Source of the DNA: Trema orientale
Taxonomy: Eukaryota; Streptophyta; Magnoliopsida; Rosales; Cannabaceae
NCBI GenBank assembly: GCA_002914845.1
Contig: JXTC01000161.1
Location: forward strand, 124,001-188,000
DNA length: 64,000 bases
Direction: 5' to 3'
Part shown: in pieces, positions 48,251 to 62,541 of the stretch
Layout of the letters: every line of letters starts with the position of its first letter
Numbering within the stretch: position 1 is the stretch's first letter
The notes under the pieces: model-generated
Databases searched by the model: none
The model's input: the letters and a program-made list of their open reading frames with translations, nothing else
Told to the model about the DNA's origin: nothing
Position numbers and translations under genes: made by a program

Positions 48251-48878
48251 TAGAGATGTAAAGTGGGCTGGACCGGCCCATTTGATAGGCCCATATGGAC
48301 TTTGTACCGTGCCTAGGCCCGACCCGCTTAAAATATGGGTCGGACCGGCCCAACCCACACTCTTATTAAGAGGCCCGACACGGTCCACAGGCCCAGCCCA
48401 CATTTTATGGGGGTCTAAGTGGGCCGTGCCTAAGTGGGCTGTGCCTATGCGGGCTGAATATGGGCCACAATGTGAGCCTAATTTCGTTGTTATTCTATGC
48501 TTTAAAATATCAAATATGGGCCTGAAACTCATTCATATTCTTTTAGAATTTGAATAAATTGAAAATAAACAAAAATAAGTAAATAAATAACATTAAAAAC
48601 ATATAAATGAAAATATTTAATTAAGATTTTTTCAAAATTTAATTAAGAATTATATTTAAAATTATATTTAGAATGACTAAATATGGGCCTAATGTGAGTC
48701 GATAAAAGTGTGGACCGTGTCGGGCCTGTGGACTTATGACTGAGGTCCAGTCTGGCCCCTAGTATATGTAACGAGCCGACCTAGGCCCACATAATATAGG
48801 CCTGGGCCGGGTCAGTACCGTGCTTTTTCTTCGAAATGTGGGCCAACCTACAAAGCCCGGCCTACATTAACATCTCTA
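48251..48878. mobile_element. hAT-like non-autonomous element with GGGCC-rich ends
   Basis: TAGAGATGTAAAGTGGGCTG at the left faces GGCCTACATTAACATCTCTA at the right (inverted ends TAGAGATG...). Flanking 8 bp ATTTCTAG and ATTTCTAA agree at 7 of 8 positions; an 8-bp duplication is diagnostic of hAT. The arms are full of GGCCC/GGGCC words, unusual in this AT-rich region. No transposase. Confidence 0.75.
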
Positions 48879-49824
48879 ATTTCTAATGACAATTCAATTA
48901 CTGTAATTAAGTTTATATCATAATATCAATAACCAAAAATAGAGTCATGAACCCATTGGACTTATGACCCCTTTTTATAGAAGTAGCAGCGACATCTTTA
49001 GGCTCATCTGCCCCACTTCAAACAAGAAGATGATTACTTGTGGAGTTTGAAGATTACGCAAATTTATAGAAAAAAGGAATAAAATAATAATAAACAATGA
49101 ACAAAAAAGAGCCAAATACCCAAATTATAAAATCGGCTTGTGAAACTAATACCCATAATCCTCAAATCCCCGTAATCCTTAAATCCAAGTTTCAAATCCA
49201 AAGAAAACATAACCTAAGCTTCAAATCGAAAAAAACACACTCAAATCACTCTAATCAAAAGAAAAATAAAAAAAAATTAGATAGAAATAGGCAAAGCAAA
49301 AGAGTTGAAAGTTGGATAAACTTATAGCTAGAGGCAGAACGACAAACGGTGACAATGTCGAGGGGCGACGAATTACAGCGCTAATAATGAGCGGTGGCGG
49401 TGGAGCTTGGAAGACAAATGGCAGTGGGGAAAGCTGAACCTAAGACAATGACCAAAGCTCGAGTTTTGTTATATTTTTTGTTTTTGAGTATGGGTTTTAG
49501 ATGGAGGGTGATATAAAATCTACTTGTTTTAGTGACTTTTGGATCACCCTCAAGTAAGAGGATGTAAATCCCTATGTGATCATTTTACTAGGTGCTAAAA
49601 AGATACCAAACCTAAGGATGAGTTGATATACCCATTCTCACTTTAAAATTACTCCATAAAGATGTGACGGGAATGGAGAATTGTTGCAATTATGGAGTTT
49701 CGTAGTTAAAAAAAATCAGGCAGTCCTTATTAAAAACTACAAAAAAAGACTAACAAAAGATATATCAATGTCGGATAAATTATCTTGCTATGTCCTTTCT
49801 GTTATTAAATATCTTTTTTTTTTT

Positions 49825-49972
49825 GAGACGGCTATAGTAGGGACGCCCCTACATAAGGCCGCTGTTTATACACCGTTTGATGGGAATCTGTGAGAAATCT
49901 GTTTATACACAGATTTCCATCAAACGGTGTATAAACAGGGTCTTACGTAGGGACGTCCCGCTGTAGACGCAC
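49825..49972. mobile_element. Hairpin MITE, family 3, copy B
   Basis: Outer ends GAGACGGCTATAGTAGGGAC and GGGACGTCCCGCTGTAGACG are inverted. Inside, a 31-bp arm (49862-49892) and its reverse complement (49908-49938) match at 30 of 31 positions around a 15-base loop. Related to 27944-28129. Non-coding. Confidence 0.75.
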
Positions 49973-50588
49973 TTTTTTTTTTTTTTTACCTCTTTTAGTT
50001 TTAGTTTTCTAATGTTATTAATAACGCACGCGTTTACATGCACAAGCGTCCAAGTGAAAATGGCCCCATCTTCCCAAAGTTTCACAAAAATTTATGCTGA
50101 TTGGGGAAAAGTGTTTCTCTGAAATGATATATATATATATATATATATATATATGGGGCTGGCTGTAAATAGTAAATACTGGTGATCATGAATTATGAAA
50201 TGTAGCTACTTTACAGATGGGTTTGTGTTCAGCTATATTGTCTACATATTACTTGTCTTGATGTAAAATGGATCCTCCAGTTGTCATTTGACCTTCCGTA
50301 GTTTTTCTTTTTTTTCCTCCAAAACAAAAAAATAATCTAAAATCAACTGAGTTATTATTTTTGGCGTAGCCGATTTTAACTTGAGCACATAATAGTACAC
50401 TAACGTCTAAGCATAGGATATTGATATAGCATAGCTAGGGCTCTAGGAGTCATGAAATGGAAGTTTAAGTTCAAACCAATGCTTCAAATAACTAAACTCC
50501 ATTAAAAGCTTGATGAAAAAGCTAATTCATTCAAGCAACCAAAAACCAAAGTACGTTGAGTGATGAAATAAAGAGCAATCAAGTTATT

Positions 50589-50760
50589 GCCCAAAACCGA
50601 TCCTACGTCTTGACCCAAACGAAATAACAAAATATATTAGACAAAGGAAAATATAAACGACACAAATATCGATATTGCCCAAAACGGACCCTATGTCTTG
50701 ACCCAAACAAAATACAACATATAATACACAAAGGAAAATATAAACGACACAAGTATCCAG
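50589..50760. repeat. 88-bp-period tandem duplication
   Basis: GCCCAAAAC starts at 50589 and 50677. Both copies contain TACGTCTTGACCCAAAC or TATGTCTTGACCCAAAC and AAGGAAAATATAAACGACAC. The surrounding 50340-51400 may be an old transposon but I could not define it. Confidence 0.7.
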
Positions 50761-51539
50761 CTTTCGAACGACAATCTTTGTTATTAAATGATGACGAAGC
50801 TCGCGACATCTGTGCCCCTTTCTTGAAAAGGATTTGACCTCGAATTAAAACTAGAGTGCAATGGTAGCATTCAAATGTCATTTCAAAGCTATATGAAAGC
50901 CACAAAAGCTAGGAGGCAAGTCCACTTACCAGATAAATCACAACCTAGCTTGTTGAATTGTTGAAAGGAGAGACTGTAACAACACTAGTTGTATGTTAGC
51001 TATCCCAATCACAAACCCTTAAACGCCTTCCTATTCGACGGCAGCTGTTATGAAAAGAAAATTAACAAAACTAAAACTATTCCAGGGAGAACAATTATGT
51101 TTTGTTGCAAATAAACCGTTCCATTATGTGTACTGAAATAAAGACCACTCGAAAGCAATTTGATAAGTATATCGTTGTCAAACTTTCAACTCATAGTTCT
51201 TTCTCTTTTGATCATGAGAAACATATGCCTTTAGGGACACAAAATTGATGATAATCAAGCCAACAATCGAAACACCACATAGCTTGCTAGTGAGATCAGT
51301 TCAGTAAAGAGAATGACTAAATATATAGTTCATCTTTGTCAAATGTCATACTTGTTTAACACTTTCTAATGCGTTATCAACCAACAGTGGCAGAGCCACA
51401 TTAAGCCCAGAGGATAATTGCACCTCCTAACTTTTTTTGGGGAAAAAAAATTTAGTATGTAATTTTTTTTAAATAAAAAATTAGTCTTTTACCTTGTTTT
51501 GTATAAAATTTTATATTTGCCCCCTAAGATTTTGGGTAG

Positions 51540-52140
51540 GACTGGAAATTTGTGACACGACAACATGAGTCGAAACCTATACGGAGTTAGCGAGTTTGAG
51601 TTTGTCTTAAACGGGTCTGGGTCAAAATTAGGTTGAACCTGCGAACCCGTTTATTAAACGGGTCGGGTTCAAGTTGACCCACAAATCCAAAACTGGCCCA
51701 TAATAACCTGGTTATTAAACGCGTCAATTTCGGGTCAGCTCGTTTATGACCTATGTAATACCTATTTAAAAATATTAGTGTATTTTTAAGCATTTATATA
51801 TTGAGATTTTATGTGGTTTTAATTTATTTTTGATAAATATTAGTGTCTTAAGGTCATAAAATATGTTAAATGTATTAAAAATATATATATTTTAGCTAAT
51901 CTGGATTAAACGGGTTAACAAATCGTATCGAGTTGACTTGACCCGAATATGACCTATTTTAATAAACGGGTTACACAGATCGTGTCGGGTCAACATGTTT
52001 ATAAACAAGTCGGATTCAAGTTAGAATTTCGGATACGATTATTAAACAGGTCAGATTCGAGTTGAAGTATATACTGTTATATATGGACATTGACACGACA
52101 CTAACATGACCCACTGACACGAATTGTCACACCTGATTTT
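51540..52140. mobile_element. Probable non-autonomous element rich in AACGGGT motifs
   Basis: Many AACGGGT/ACGGGTC words in both orientations, with GTGACACGAC near the left end and TGACACGAATTGTCAC near the right. Similar elements with a core of repeated 'acgggtc' are widespread in plants, from memory, and some belong to hAT. Ends and duplication could not be fixed. Confidence 0.4.
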
Positions 52141-52793
52141 GGGTTAGTAATTCCCTATTATAGTATTAGTGAAACCATTTTGTAAAGCACATTTTGTTAT
52201 TTTCTTTAGTGAAACCCATTTTTCATTTCATTTCATCATTTGTGAAGCCAATTTTCTATTATTTTAATGTGTGCAGTTTGCCGGCCCATAAAAAAATCAA
52301 TTAGAAATTTATCAAAATTTATATTAAAATATATACCAAATAAAATAGAATTTGTAGTTTAAATTCTGCCCAGCGCCCCTGGATTAAAAACATGCTCTGT
52401 CACCGTCAACAAATGAATTCCGAATGTCCTAACAACTTGCGTTTCTTTCTTAAGAATAGACAACTCATAATTAAATGGGAGGAAGCCAAAAAACGGAGAT
52501 TAGAATCCCCTTAAATTCCAATATGACGAAATCAAAATAACGGAGTTGAAAATGATAGCTAACAATAACATGAGCGAACAATTTTCCAAAGTCATTGAGT
52601 TTAACCATGTGACAATACAACTGAAAGTTTCGTAATTTTCGTAAACACCAACCGAAATCATCATTAAGACTCGATTCATTTTCAACTGATCCCGCATTAA
52701 CAACGCAATCTTTTTCTAGCCATCTGTATTTCCTGAACTTTTGAAAATAAAGTTAACCCGAATATTTTGAAATTAAACCCAACTCATATTCAA

Positions 52794-54450
52794 GGGAAAA
52801 GTTCATAAATACCCGTTTTTAAAATTATATTTTCATAAATACCGGTTTTTTATTTTTTTTATAAATACCCTTTTTTATACTTTTTTTTTGGAGAAATGTT
52901 GACCACTACTATTTTACACATGAAATGTATACCATAATATATATTTCATGTATTAAATGTATACCGTGGTCTACATTTTATGAATAAAACTTACACTAAA
53001 AATTGGCACACAGTTTAAAATATGTACCGTTCATATTTTACACATGAAATATTTACCTCATGGATATTTATATTGTAAATGTGAACCACTCATATTTTTT
53101 ATATGAAATGTGGACCATAAAAATGAGTATTTTTGAAAGAAATTTTAAAAACAGGTATTTTTAAAATAAGTTTCAAACAACGAGTATTATATGTAATTTT
53201 CACCATATTCAAACTCATAAACTCATTGCGTTCAGGCCCAAGCCCAAACTCACTTTGAGAAATTTACACTTACTATCCGTTTTTATAACTTACTTTTATA
53301 AATACCAGTTTTTAATTTTTCTTTCACAAATACCCATTTTTATGGTACATATTTTATGTGCAAAATATAAGTGGTGTATATTTACAATATAAATTTTTAC
53401 CCATATGGTATACATTTCATGTATAAAATATAAACGGTATACATTTGCAATATAAATGTTTACCATGTTTTATATTTTTTATTATAAATTTGATTTAAGG
53501 TATACATTTTAAAATATGTGCCAATTTTTAGTATAATTTTTATTCATAAAATATGTACCACGATATACATTTGATGTATGAAATATATATCACGGTATAC
53601 ATTTCATATGTAAAACACATGTCCTTTACATTTCTAATAAAACGAGTATAAAAAGGATATTTATGAAATAAAAAGAAAATGGTCATTTATGGAAAATAGT
53701 TTTAAAAATAGGTATTTATGAACTTTTCCTAAAAATATTTTAAAAATAATACTTTTTCTTTAAAATTAGTATTATTCAGTGATACTCGAGGTAACCAGTT
53801 TTGTTACTTTGGGTACCAATCTAATTACTTGATGTAACCAATTAAGTTACCTCAGGTAATTTGACAGGTTATCTCAAGTATCTCACCAATTAATAAAAAA
53901 TAATATTTTTTTAAATATTTTTAAAAGTGATAATTTTTCAATTAAATCCGAGATTTTTCAAACAATTTCAAAATGCATTCATTTTTTTTTAATAAAACAT
54001 TTACGGTAAAGAATCTGATTTCCTCACAAGGGTTGGGTCGTACTCAATAAGCTTGGAATTCCAACTCAGTGTGCACGTTGCTTTATTGGGAAAAGTTTAT
54101 AAATACCTGTTTTGAAAATTATATTTCTACAAATACTCATTTTTATTTTTATTTCATAAACGCTCATTTTTAGAGAAATGTAGACCACTTCTATTTTATG
54201 CATTAAATGTATATTATGGCCTATATTTACGTATTTTAAAATGTATACGATAGGTCAAATTTGTAATGAAAAATGTAAACGATAATAAATATTTACATTA
54301 TAATTATATACTGTTCATATTTAATACATAAAATATGTATCTCATAGATAAAATTTATATTGAAAATGTGAACCACTCATATTTTATATATGAAATGTGG
54401 GCCATAAAAACATGTATTTTTGGAAAAAAAAAAAACAATAATAATGAAAA
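52794..54450. repeat. Cluster of related AT-rich inverted-repeat units
   Basis: A unit starting AGGGAAAAGTTCATAAATACC at 52794 recurs inverted with its end at 53730 (GGTATTTATGAACTTTTCCT), and directly at about 54088 (GGGAAAAGTTTATAAATACC). Each unit carries ATGAAATGTAKACC-type words in quasi-repeats. The first and second face each other, the third is single-armed. Probably a foldback transposon family with partial copies. Non-coding. Confidence 0.55.
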
Positions 54451-54559
54451 TAAGTACTAGGCGTAAATTTCTAAGCTTTAGTCGCTGACATGTCAAGAAG
54501 TCATTAGCCAGAGTCTAAAAGAGTCAAAAGACTTGACTGACGACTCAGCAGCTTCTCAG

Positions 54560-54580
54560 CCAATCAAATACGCACACGTG
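54560..54580 (+). promoter_or_regulatory. CCAAT box and G-box upstream of SUMO
   Basis: CCAAT at 54560-54564 and ACACGTGT (G-box core CACGTG, 54575-54580) lie about 60-80 bp upstream of the TATA box, a conventional promoter layout. Binding is inferred from the motifs only. Confidence 0.5.
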
Positions 54581-54639
54581 TAGAAGCGCACTTAACTAGA
54601 TTACACAGGAGGCCCGTCGGTGGAACCAAGAAAAATCAG

Positions 54640-54647
54640 TATAAAAG
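54640..54647 (+). promoter_or_regulatory. TATA box of SUMO gene
   Basis: TATAAAAG, about 155 bp before the SUMO ATG; transcription would start near 54670. Confidence 0.65.
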
Positions 54648-54716
54648 CGTTTTTAGAAAAAGAAAAAGAAAAGCCATACAAGTAAACTAGACACCCAAAA
54701 AGTCTTTCTCAACTTT

Positions 54717-54754
54717 TTAGAGAGAGAGAGAGAGAGAGAGAGAAAGAACCCTAA
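54717..54754 (+). promoter_or_regulatory. GA repeat and telo-box in the SUMO leader
   Basis: A run of GA units (about 54719-54743) followed by AACCCTAA (54747-54754), the telo-box motif common near the start of plant genes of growth and translation. Both lie in the predicted 5' untranslated region. Confidence 0.5.
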
Positions 54755-54801
54755 TTTTCTCGTTGCAGAGCCAGAGAGAGGGGAAGAAGACGAAGAAGAA
54801 G

Positions 54802-56499
<1,698 letters not shown>

Positions 56500-57339
56500 T
56501 CATATGTTGTTTGATCTCGCAGTACTATATATAGCGAACTATTTAATGTGGATTCGGTTAAGAAGGATTAGGTATTTAGATGTCTCTTTTTTTCAAGAAG
56601 ACCTCTTCTAGTTATCAGCCTATGAGACGTATCTTTTGTGATACTGGTAAATTGGGTTGTGGAGTACTAAAGTATCGGTCTATGCTTATTCTGTTTCTGT
56701 GTTATGAATGTGTTTTGCCTGGGACTCTCTGTAATTTGGTCATCTTGTCTTGTATTGATCTCCAGTCATTGCCTTAACCTGCAGCAATCTGTTAAGAATC
56801 AATAAAAACGAAATATGATTTGTTGAAGAGAGTAGATCTTTTTACATTTGACAAGGCCTCGCCATGCCTCCTCTTATCCAATTTTTGGTCAAACATACAA
56901 ATCCACGAAATACATAATTCCCTTTGGATCATTATTGCAACTATATAAATATACAAGCAACGTCTTTACATACTATTTACATTAGAGAAATTGAAATGGA
57001 GACACGATCAACAATACATACATACAGGTACTGGATCCCCCAAAGGGGAAGAAAAGAGAAAAAGTATAACATTTGGAGGAAGGGCATCAGGTCTGAGAGA
57101 ATTGTCAAATAATCGAATGAAAACAAGACAAAAAGAATTAAAAGAATGAAAGCTCTTCCAAGTGGTACTATCAGAACTATATATTGCCTTATAAGTGGAA
57201 TACTATCTGTTCCTCCAATTTCGTTGAATTAGCTTTTAGCTTTTCTCTTAGGTTGTTTAGCGTGTTTCATACTATATCATCGGCGCTACTAAAAGAGAAG
57301 TGCCTTCTTCTTTAGTTAGCTTCAAGAAGTTGTGGAGCC
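56500..57339. other. Convergent gap between SUMO and membrane-protein genes
   Basis: Contains the SUMO 3' untranslated region with AATAAA at 56801-56806, then the 3' flank of the opposite gene. I see no further gene; the short frames are incidental. Confidence 0.6.
56801..56806 (+). terminator. Poly(A) signal of SUMO gene
   Basis: AATAAA about 300 bp after the SUMO stop codon, in a T/A-rich context suited to plant 3' end formation. Confidence 0.55.
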
Positions 57340-60300
57340 CTAGTTAATGTGAAGTTTCCTCCTTGCTTCTGACTGCAGAGGCAAAAATAATTAAATAAAT
57401 AAGAAAAATGTTGATTGAGAACATGTGCATCTTATTGGATCCTAGAACCAACAACATTCGAAGAACAAAGACATATCTTGGCTATGCAACAGATGAGGAA
57501 CAAGATTAAAATATCATGTCAAGTGTCATGAGTCATGACAACAAAAGTAAAGGATATCATGAAATACATCAAGCTTCACAATAAAGAGATGGACCCTTGT
57601 ACTGTTCTACAATTTACTGCATTCTCCTATGTTCTAACAATACCCCTGAAGTTTCCTCTCGTCCTCTTAAACCTTTTTCTAGGTAAAAAAATAATGAAGT
57701 GTAACCTTAGATAAGGCAATGTTATCCCAACTTTCCTCCAATGTATACGTGATCAGAATACGCAAGTTTCTTTGGTCCTGCTCCAAAACAAAGTTTATTC
57801 TCTGCTTTCTATTCCTTTATAATCAAAAGAAGTAATTTCGTACCTAACTTTATTCTTTGAGCTATTAACCAAGATGAAAAGGAAAGAGATAATTCCCGTT
57901 AATTGATTCCTTTACTCGATCAATCAGCACTCAGCAAGACATCAAGCAAATAGCTAGATCCTTCGACAGTTTGATTAATTGCCAATGAACTACCCTTTCA
58001 GATGTTTTAATGTCGAATATATAGATATTTTAGTGCGGGTGTGTGTAGCCTAATGCTTGCTGAAATCTGGTGCATAAAAGTCAATGTACAAATTCAAACA
58101 TATAAACTAACCATATGCTGAGGAGTCTCCCTTTTAGGTCTACTTGACCTAGAGTCTTCCTGCCTTGATCTCTGGGTTCGACCAAATAATCTTCGAATAA
58201 ACTCCAGTAAATGATTATAAATGCTGCATGCGGTAACATCAAAAAACAGCAGCGAGATTGGTTAGTCAAGATTGCCAAAACAATTTTAGATTGTTAAGAA
58301 TTTAAGATACCAGCAGTGGTTTACAACTCCAAAGCAGAAGAAACAATATGATATTATCCGTATAAGCTGCAAGGTATGGTACAAGTCCGTGGAGGTCTTA
58401 ACATTTTAACCAGAAGGCTGTAAGACTTGTATACTAAGTGTCCACAAACAAATTCAAACTAGAGCACGCTAAAGCAGAGACGATAAGAGCAATTATCTTT
58501 GCAGCTCCATATTTCTTAATTAAAGCTAACCTGTACGTTCTTAAGGAATTCCTGTGACAGCCAAAATTCCCACCCCCAGAAAACCCGTCTCTTCCCCCAC
58601 AGCACTTAATTCTATCCTAACTATCACTACAAACTTTATTAAGGACATAATCAAAAAAGTCGAGATCTCTACAAAACACGACGTACATCCCACAGGCCAC
58701 AAGCTACTGAAAACATGCAAATAAATATATAGAACACACAATGTAAGACTGCATTGAAACAATACAATAAGCCTACCTAAGGCGATGCCTGTTGCAGGCT
58801 GTAAAAAAAGCAACAAAACCATTTAATATACTCTTCAGAGCACGAAAAACCTGAAAAATAAGAAAAACATCATAGCGGTCAATAAAACTATTTATTTAAC
58901 CATGTCATACATCAAGAGAGCGTATATAGTGTCCTCTAACCTGGGAAAAGAGGTCATTCCAAAGTGAACGCCACATTGAAACTTCATATGTGCTCACTGT
59001 TGCCTCAGAAGCAGAAGCAACTCGAATTATGCTACTAATAAACTCCCATATTTCTCCAAGCATCTCATTTATACAAGTACAAACAAAAGCTATGAGATTG
59101 GCTAACGCAAAAACCATGCGAATTGGAGCGTAGAGTAGTTCCCAAAGGATCCAGAATATAGGACACAGAACTGAAGTTGCTGCGAATCAGAAAACCACCA
59201 AGACTGTAAGAAACGCTATAATGTAAGACGTCAAAAAAAGTTCTGTACCAGGAAATTTTTTTGGGCATCATTACTAATACAAGCAACAAAACATGAGAAT
59301 GAAAACAGCTCATGACCTACCAATGCTCCAAATAACTGAGACAACAAACCATATGGGGAACAGGAACATCTCTGCAAGGTACCCCACAAGACTGCAAGAA
59401 GACTCGATTAGAATCCAAAAAGCTGAGAACGATCTCTCTACAACTTCAATCAACACATTCGACACTGGTAGGAGAAACTCAAAAAAATCCACGAGTGGCT
59501 CTGCAAGCGGTTGAGTGAGAACCGAAAGAAAGGATCTGGTGGTGCTCCTAATTGTAAGAAACCACTTAACAGCCTTTTGAAAGTTATGTAGAAATAGCAT
59601 TGTTCCCAAGTATTTAATCCGCGATATCATCTCCCAAGTCTCGATCCAATCAAAAAGAGGACCAAACAAACGAGATGCAGTTGCCTTCAGAACTGGGACA
59701 TTCTTGTACAGGTCATAGAATCCTATAAGAACAGTTACAATAGAGATAAGCACATATAAAGCTCTTGCCAACGGGCACATCCATGGTCGATATACATGGG
59801 AAAACACCGGATATGACTGAAGGAAGATAACCCACGATGGAAGTCCAGCCTCTAATAAAGTAAGTAACCGCAAATCGGACATTATTATTTTTCCTAGTGT
59901 AAATGGAAGGTCATGGTCGTTGAACCTGAACAAGATTAGAACATCCCTGTACTGGGTAGCTTCTGGATTTTCACAATTACTGGGATCGATCTCAGAATTC
60001 CCTATTCCGTCAGAACACACACCAGCTTCCATCCTTGTAGTAATTAAATTTGTTACTTTCCTTCTTTTATATGGTCCAGTGGGAGGAGGTGGTGTAAGTT
60101 GAACATCATTTTTGTCAACATCAGATCTAGATGGTATACTAAAATTGCTACCCACACACATGAGAGAATCATCCTCAACAGACAAATTGTCATTGTTGAA
60201 CTTTTTCGCATCATCATCAGATATAGTTTCCAATATATCTTCTTCAGCATCATAGAAGACCTCTCCTGGCAATTGGATAAATTGTCACTGAATGATCATT

Positions 60301-62263
60301 TCAATTGGAATTTAAGCAAACACATCCCACCCGCCACTAGTTGGTGGCAGAATCTCTAATCTGACACTTGATGACTTTGATAAACAAATCATCAACAAAG
60401 GATTATTTGTAATAAACGAATACTTATAGAGTAACGTATATTGACTGTCATAAAGAGAACATTAAAGCAATGAAAAATGAATTGTAACAAAATTACGGAA
60501 AAAGGATTCCGAACTCTGTTAGACAAGTTTAGAAACCAAACATCTTAATGCTTCACATGACACATGAAATGCACGCTTCGTGTCAGTTGCAGCCAACTAT
60601 TTTTAGCTAAAATTTAAATAAAATATACTTAAATATGTCATACAACCAGGATGTCAAAACCTTGTAAAATTTCCATACTCAAAAGAACAAAGAATAGTAT
60701 TGAAATTCGTACATATCTAACTTTGGTGCAAAGCATTCTTGAGGCTGTCACAGTCAATATGCAAGATATATGCTATTTCTAATAGACTTCATTTTGCATT
60801 CGCCTATGAATGGCATCTCTAAGTTACTTCAACATGAACATCCAGATAAACATAAAAGGGTGTTGGGGAAAAAGTAAAAGCCAACAGCAGGCTTTTCAAG
60901 GATATCAAATTGTTTCACCCTCTTGCATTGAACGTTTCAAAGAAGACCCTAGATGTCTCCAAAAGAAATCAGGGGTTTTTTTCTTTGCAAAAAAATAAGG
61001 AATCATGTGAAAAATACCTAAGGCAGAATGGAGGTACTCTTTCAACAACAGTTTCTCAGAGACTGTTCCTGGAAACCATGACGACATACAGCTTGCTGCT
61101 TGAGCTATACTGTCAAATTCCCATCTTTGCATGAATTTAGCCTCTATAGCCAGAGACGTATCAGTCTGCAAGATAAACAAAATTGATATAATCCAACATT
61201 GATAAAGGATCTCTACCAACAGAAGATGAAGCATATAGAAGTCCGTGGTACCTGAAGCTCATTCAAATAGTTGATACCTCGAACATTGTTCCATGCAACT
61301 TCGAACACAATGAAACCATACAAGGTCCTGTGCAACTCTCTGCTTAAAAGTGAAGAATTATGCAGTTTCTTCACAGGTAGCAAAACCCTCTTTCGAGACA
61401 ATGTTACCGCATCAATTAATCGGAACCACCTCTCAAATTTCTTCGGTTTTCCAACATTGGATCGGGAGCAAGCCTCTTTGCCCTCCTTTTTCTCTCTCCG
61501 TGCTTTGGAATTTGCAAAAGGAGATAACCTTGACTGAAAATTAACCAAATTTTAACGTACTTTCTAATAAAACGAACACAAAATAAATCGAGTCCAATAA
61601 TATCAGGAGGCTTAAAGAAACCTTGGTAACCATCAATTGCCACAAGTGTGCTGGACGTGATCCAAGATCTCTCAACCATGGCCGGTTGTCCACCAATATG
61701 TAAAGTTTGTTACTTTCAAGGGCCACAAAGAGGCTAAGATCCGAAAGGTAAGACTGCAAGTCTCTGCAATTATCAGAAAGTTAAAAAATGCCAAAGAATA
61801 TTGTTAATAAAAAGGGGAAAAAAAACGAATATTGTTAATTAAAAAGAAACTAAATAACATGAAGAACTGATAACTGAATTAAAATTTCAACAACACTAGA
61901 GCATAAAAGAGTTCAAGGAATTTAAAAAAAGTGATATTGAAAGTAGATTATGTTATACCCTTTTGTTGTATGTGCAATTCAATATGGTTGTAACTCTTAT
62001 TGAGTCATTGTAATAAAGCAAAACGAAATGAAGCACTCAACAAAAGGGCAAAATCCCAATACAGTTCTGCCCAATTCTATTCAAACTGAAATACCAATCA
62101 AATTCGAAACATGAATAAATGAGAACACAACGCAAAAACGTCAAAATTCGAATCATAATTAGTGAAAAAAAAAAAAAAAAAAATGAGAAGGTTTCAAATT
62201 CTGTTACCCAATTTGCAAACCGGTGAGAGGGAATATGCGGCGCCGGTGATCACCATTCCCCAT
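57340..62263 (-). CDS. Multi-pass membrane protein of unknown function, 676 aa, 9 exons
   Basis: Exons (minus strand): 62263-62208, 61763-61622, 61533-61252, 61165-61018, 60265-59321, 59179-58941, 58850-58777, 58223-58112, 57372-57340. GT-AG sites and phase close to 2031 nt. The start MGNGDHRRRIFPLTGLQIG joins exon 2 (DLQSYLSDLSLFVALESNKL). Residues 1-209 form a soluble, Trp-containing region (LWQLMVTK, FERWFRLID, ELHRTLYGFIVFEVAW, AKFMQRWEFDSI). Residues 210-310 are acidic with a Pro run (PPPPTGPYKRRK). Hydrophobic segments follow near 379-396, 508-525 (FPIWFVVSVIW) and in the exon-6 and exon-7 stretches (MVFALANLIAFVCTCI, NGFVAFF); the tail is basic and ends SEARRKLHIN. No domain or signal peptide recognised. 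Probable membrane role, function not assigned. The frame's apparent start MPGEVFYD is internal. Confidence 0.78.
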
Positions 62264-62502
62264 CAAAGTCGCGCTTCAAGCCCAAATCACCACCTTCAGA
62301 ATCCCAATTCACCATTAATAACTACACAATTCAGCAGAGATAGATTCACATATATATATATATACACACACACATATATAGATATAGAGAGAGAACCTTG
62401 TAGGAGAGAGAAGTTCCATGAAATAAGAGGGAAGCAAGATAGAATGGAGGAGAAGAAGCATTCACCGTCGAGCTTCATAACATCAAAAAGAGCCCCGCCG
62501 AG

Positions 62503-62541
<39 letters not shown>

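Larger units (their letters stand above)
46640..54801. other. 8-kb spacer with repeats upstream of glucanase and SUMO genes
   Basis: Holds the glucanase promoter (46640-47000), an AAT microsatellite near 47526, a 13-G run near 47312, a hAT-like element (48251-48878), a hairpin MITE (49825-49972), an 88-bp-period tandem duplication (50589-50760), an element with AACGGGT repeats (51540-52140), related AT-rich elements (52794-54450) and the SUMO promoter (about 54500-54801). No protein-coding gene was recognised. The stretch 48890-49820 has nothing I can name. Confidence 0.55.

Noticed and set aside
60265-60272. Start MPGEVFYD for the membrane protein
   Set aside because: The ATG overlaps a splice acceptor; upstream exons join in phase and provide 209 more residues.
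62296-62478. Frame from ATG 62478 as first coding exon of the membrane protein
   Set aside because: Splicing from its donor breaks phase with exon 2; the ATG at 62263 joins correctly. It may be an upstream frame.
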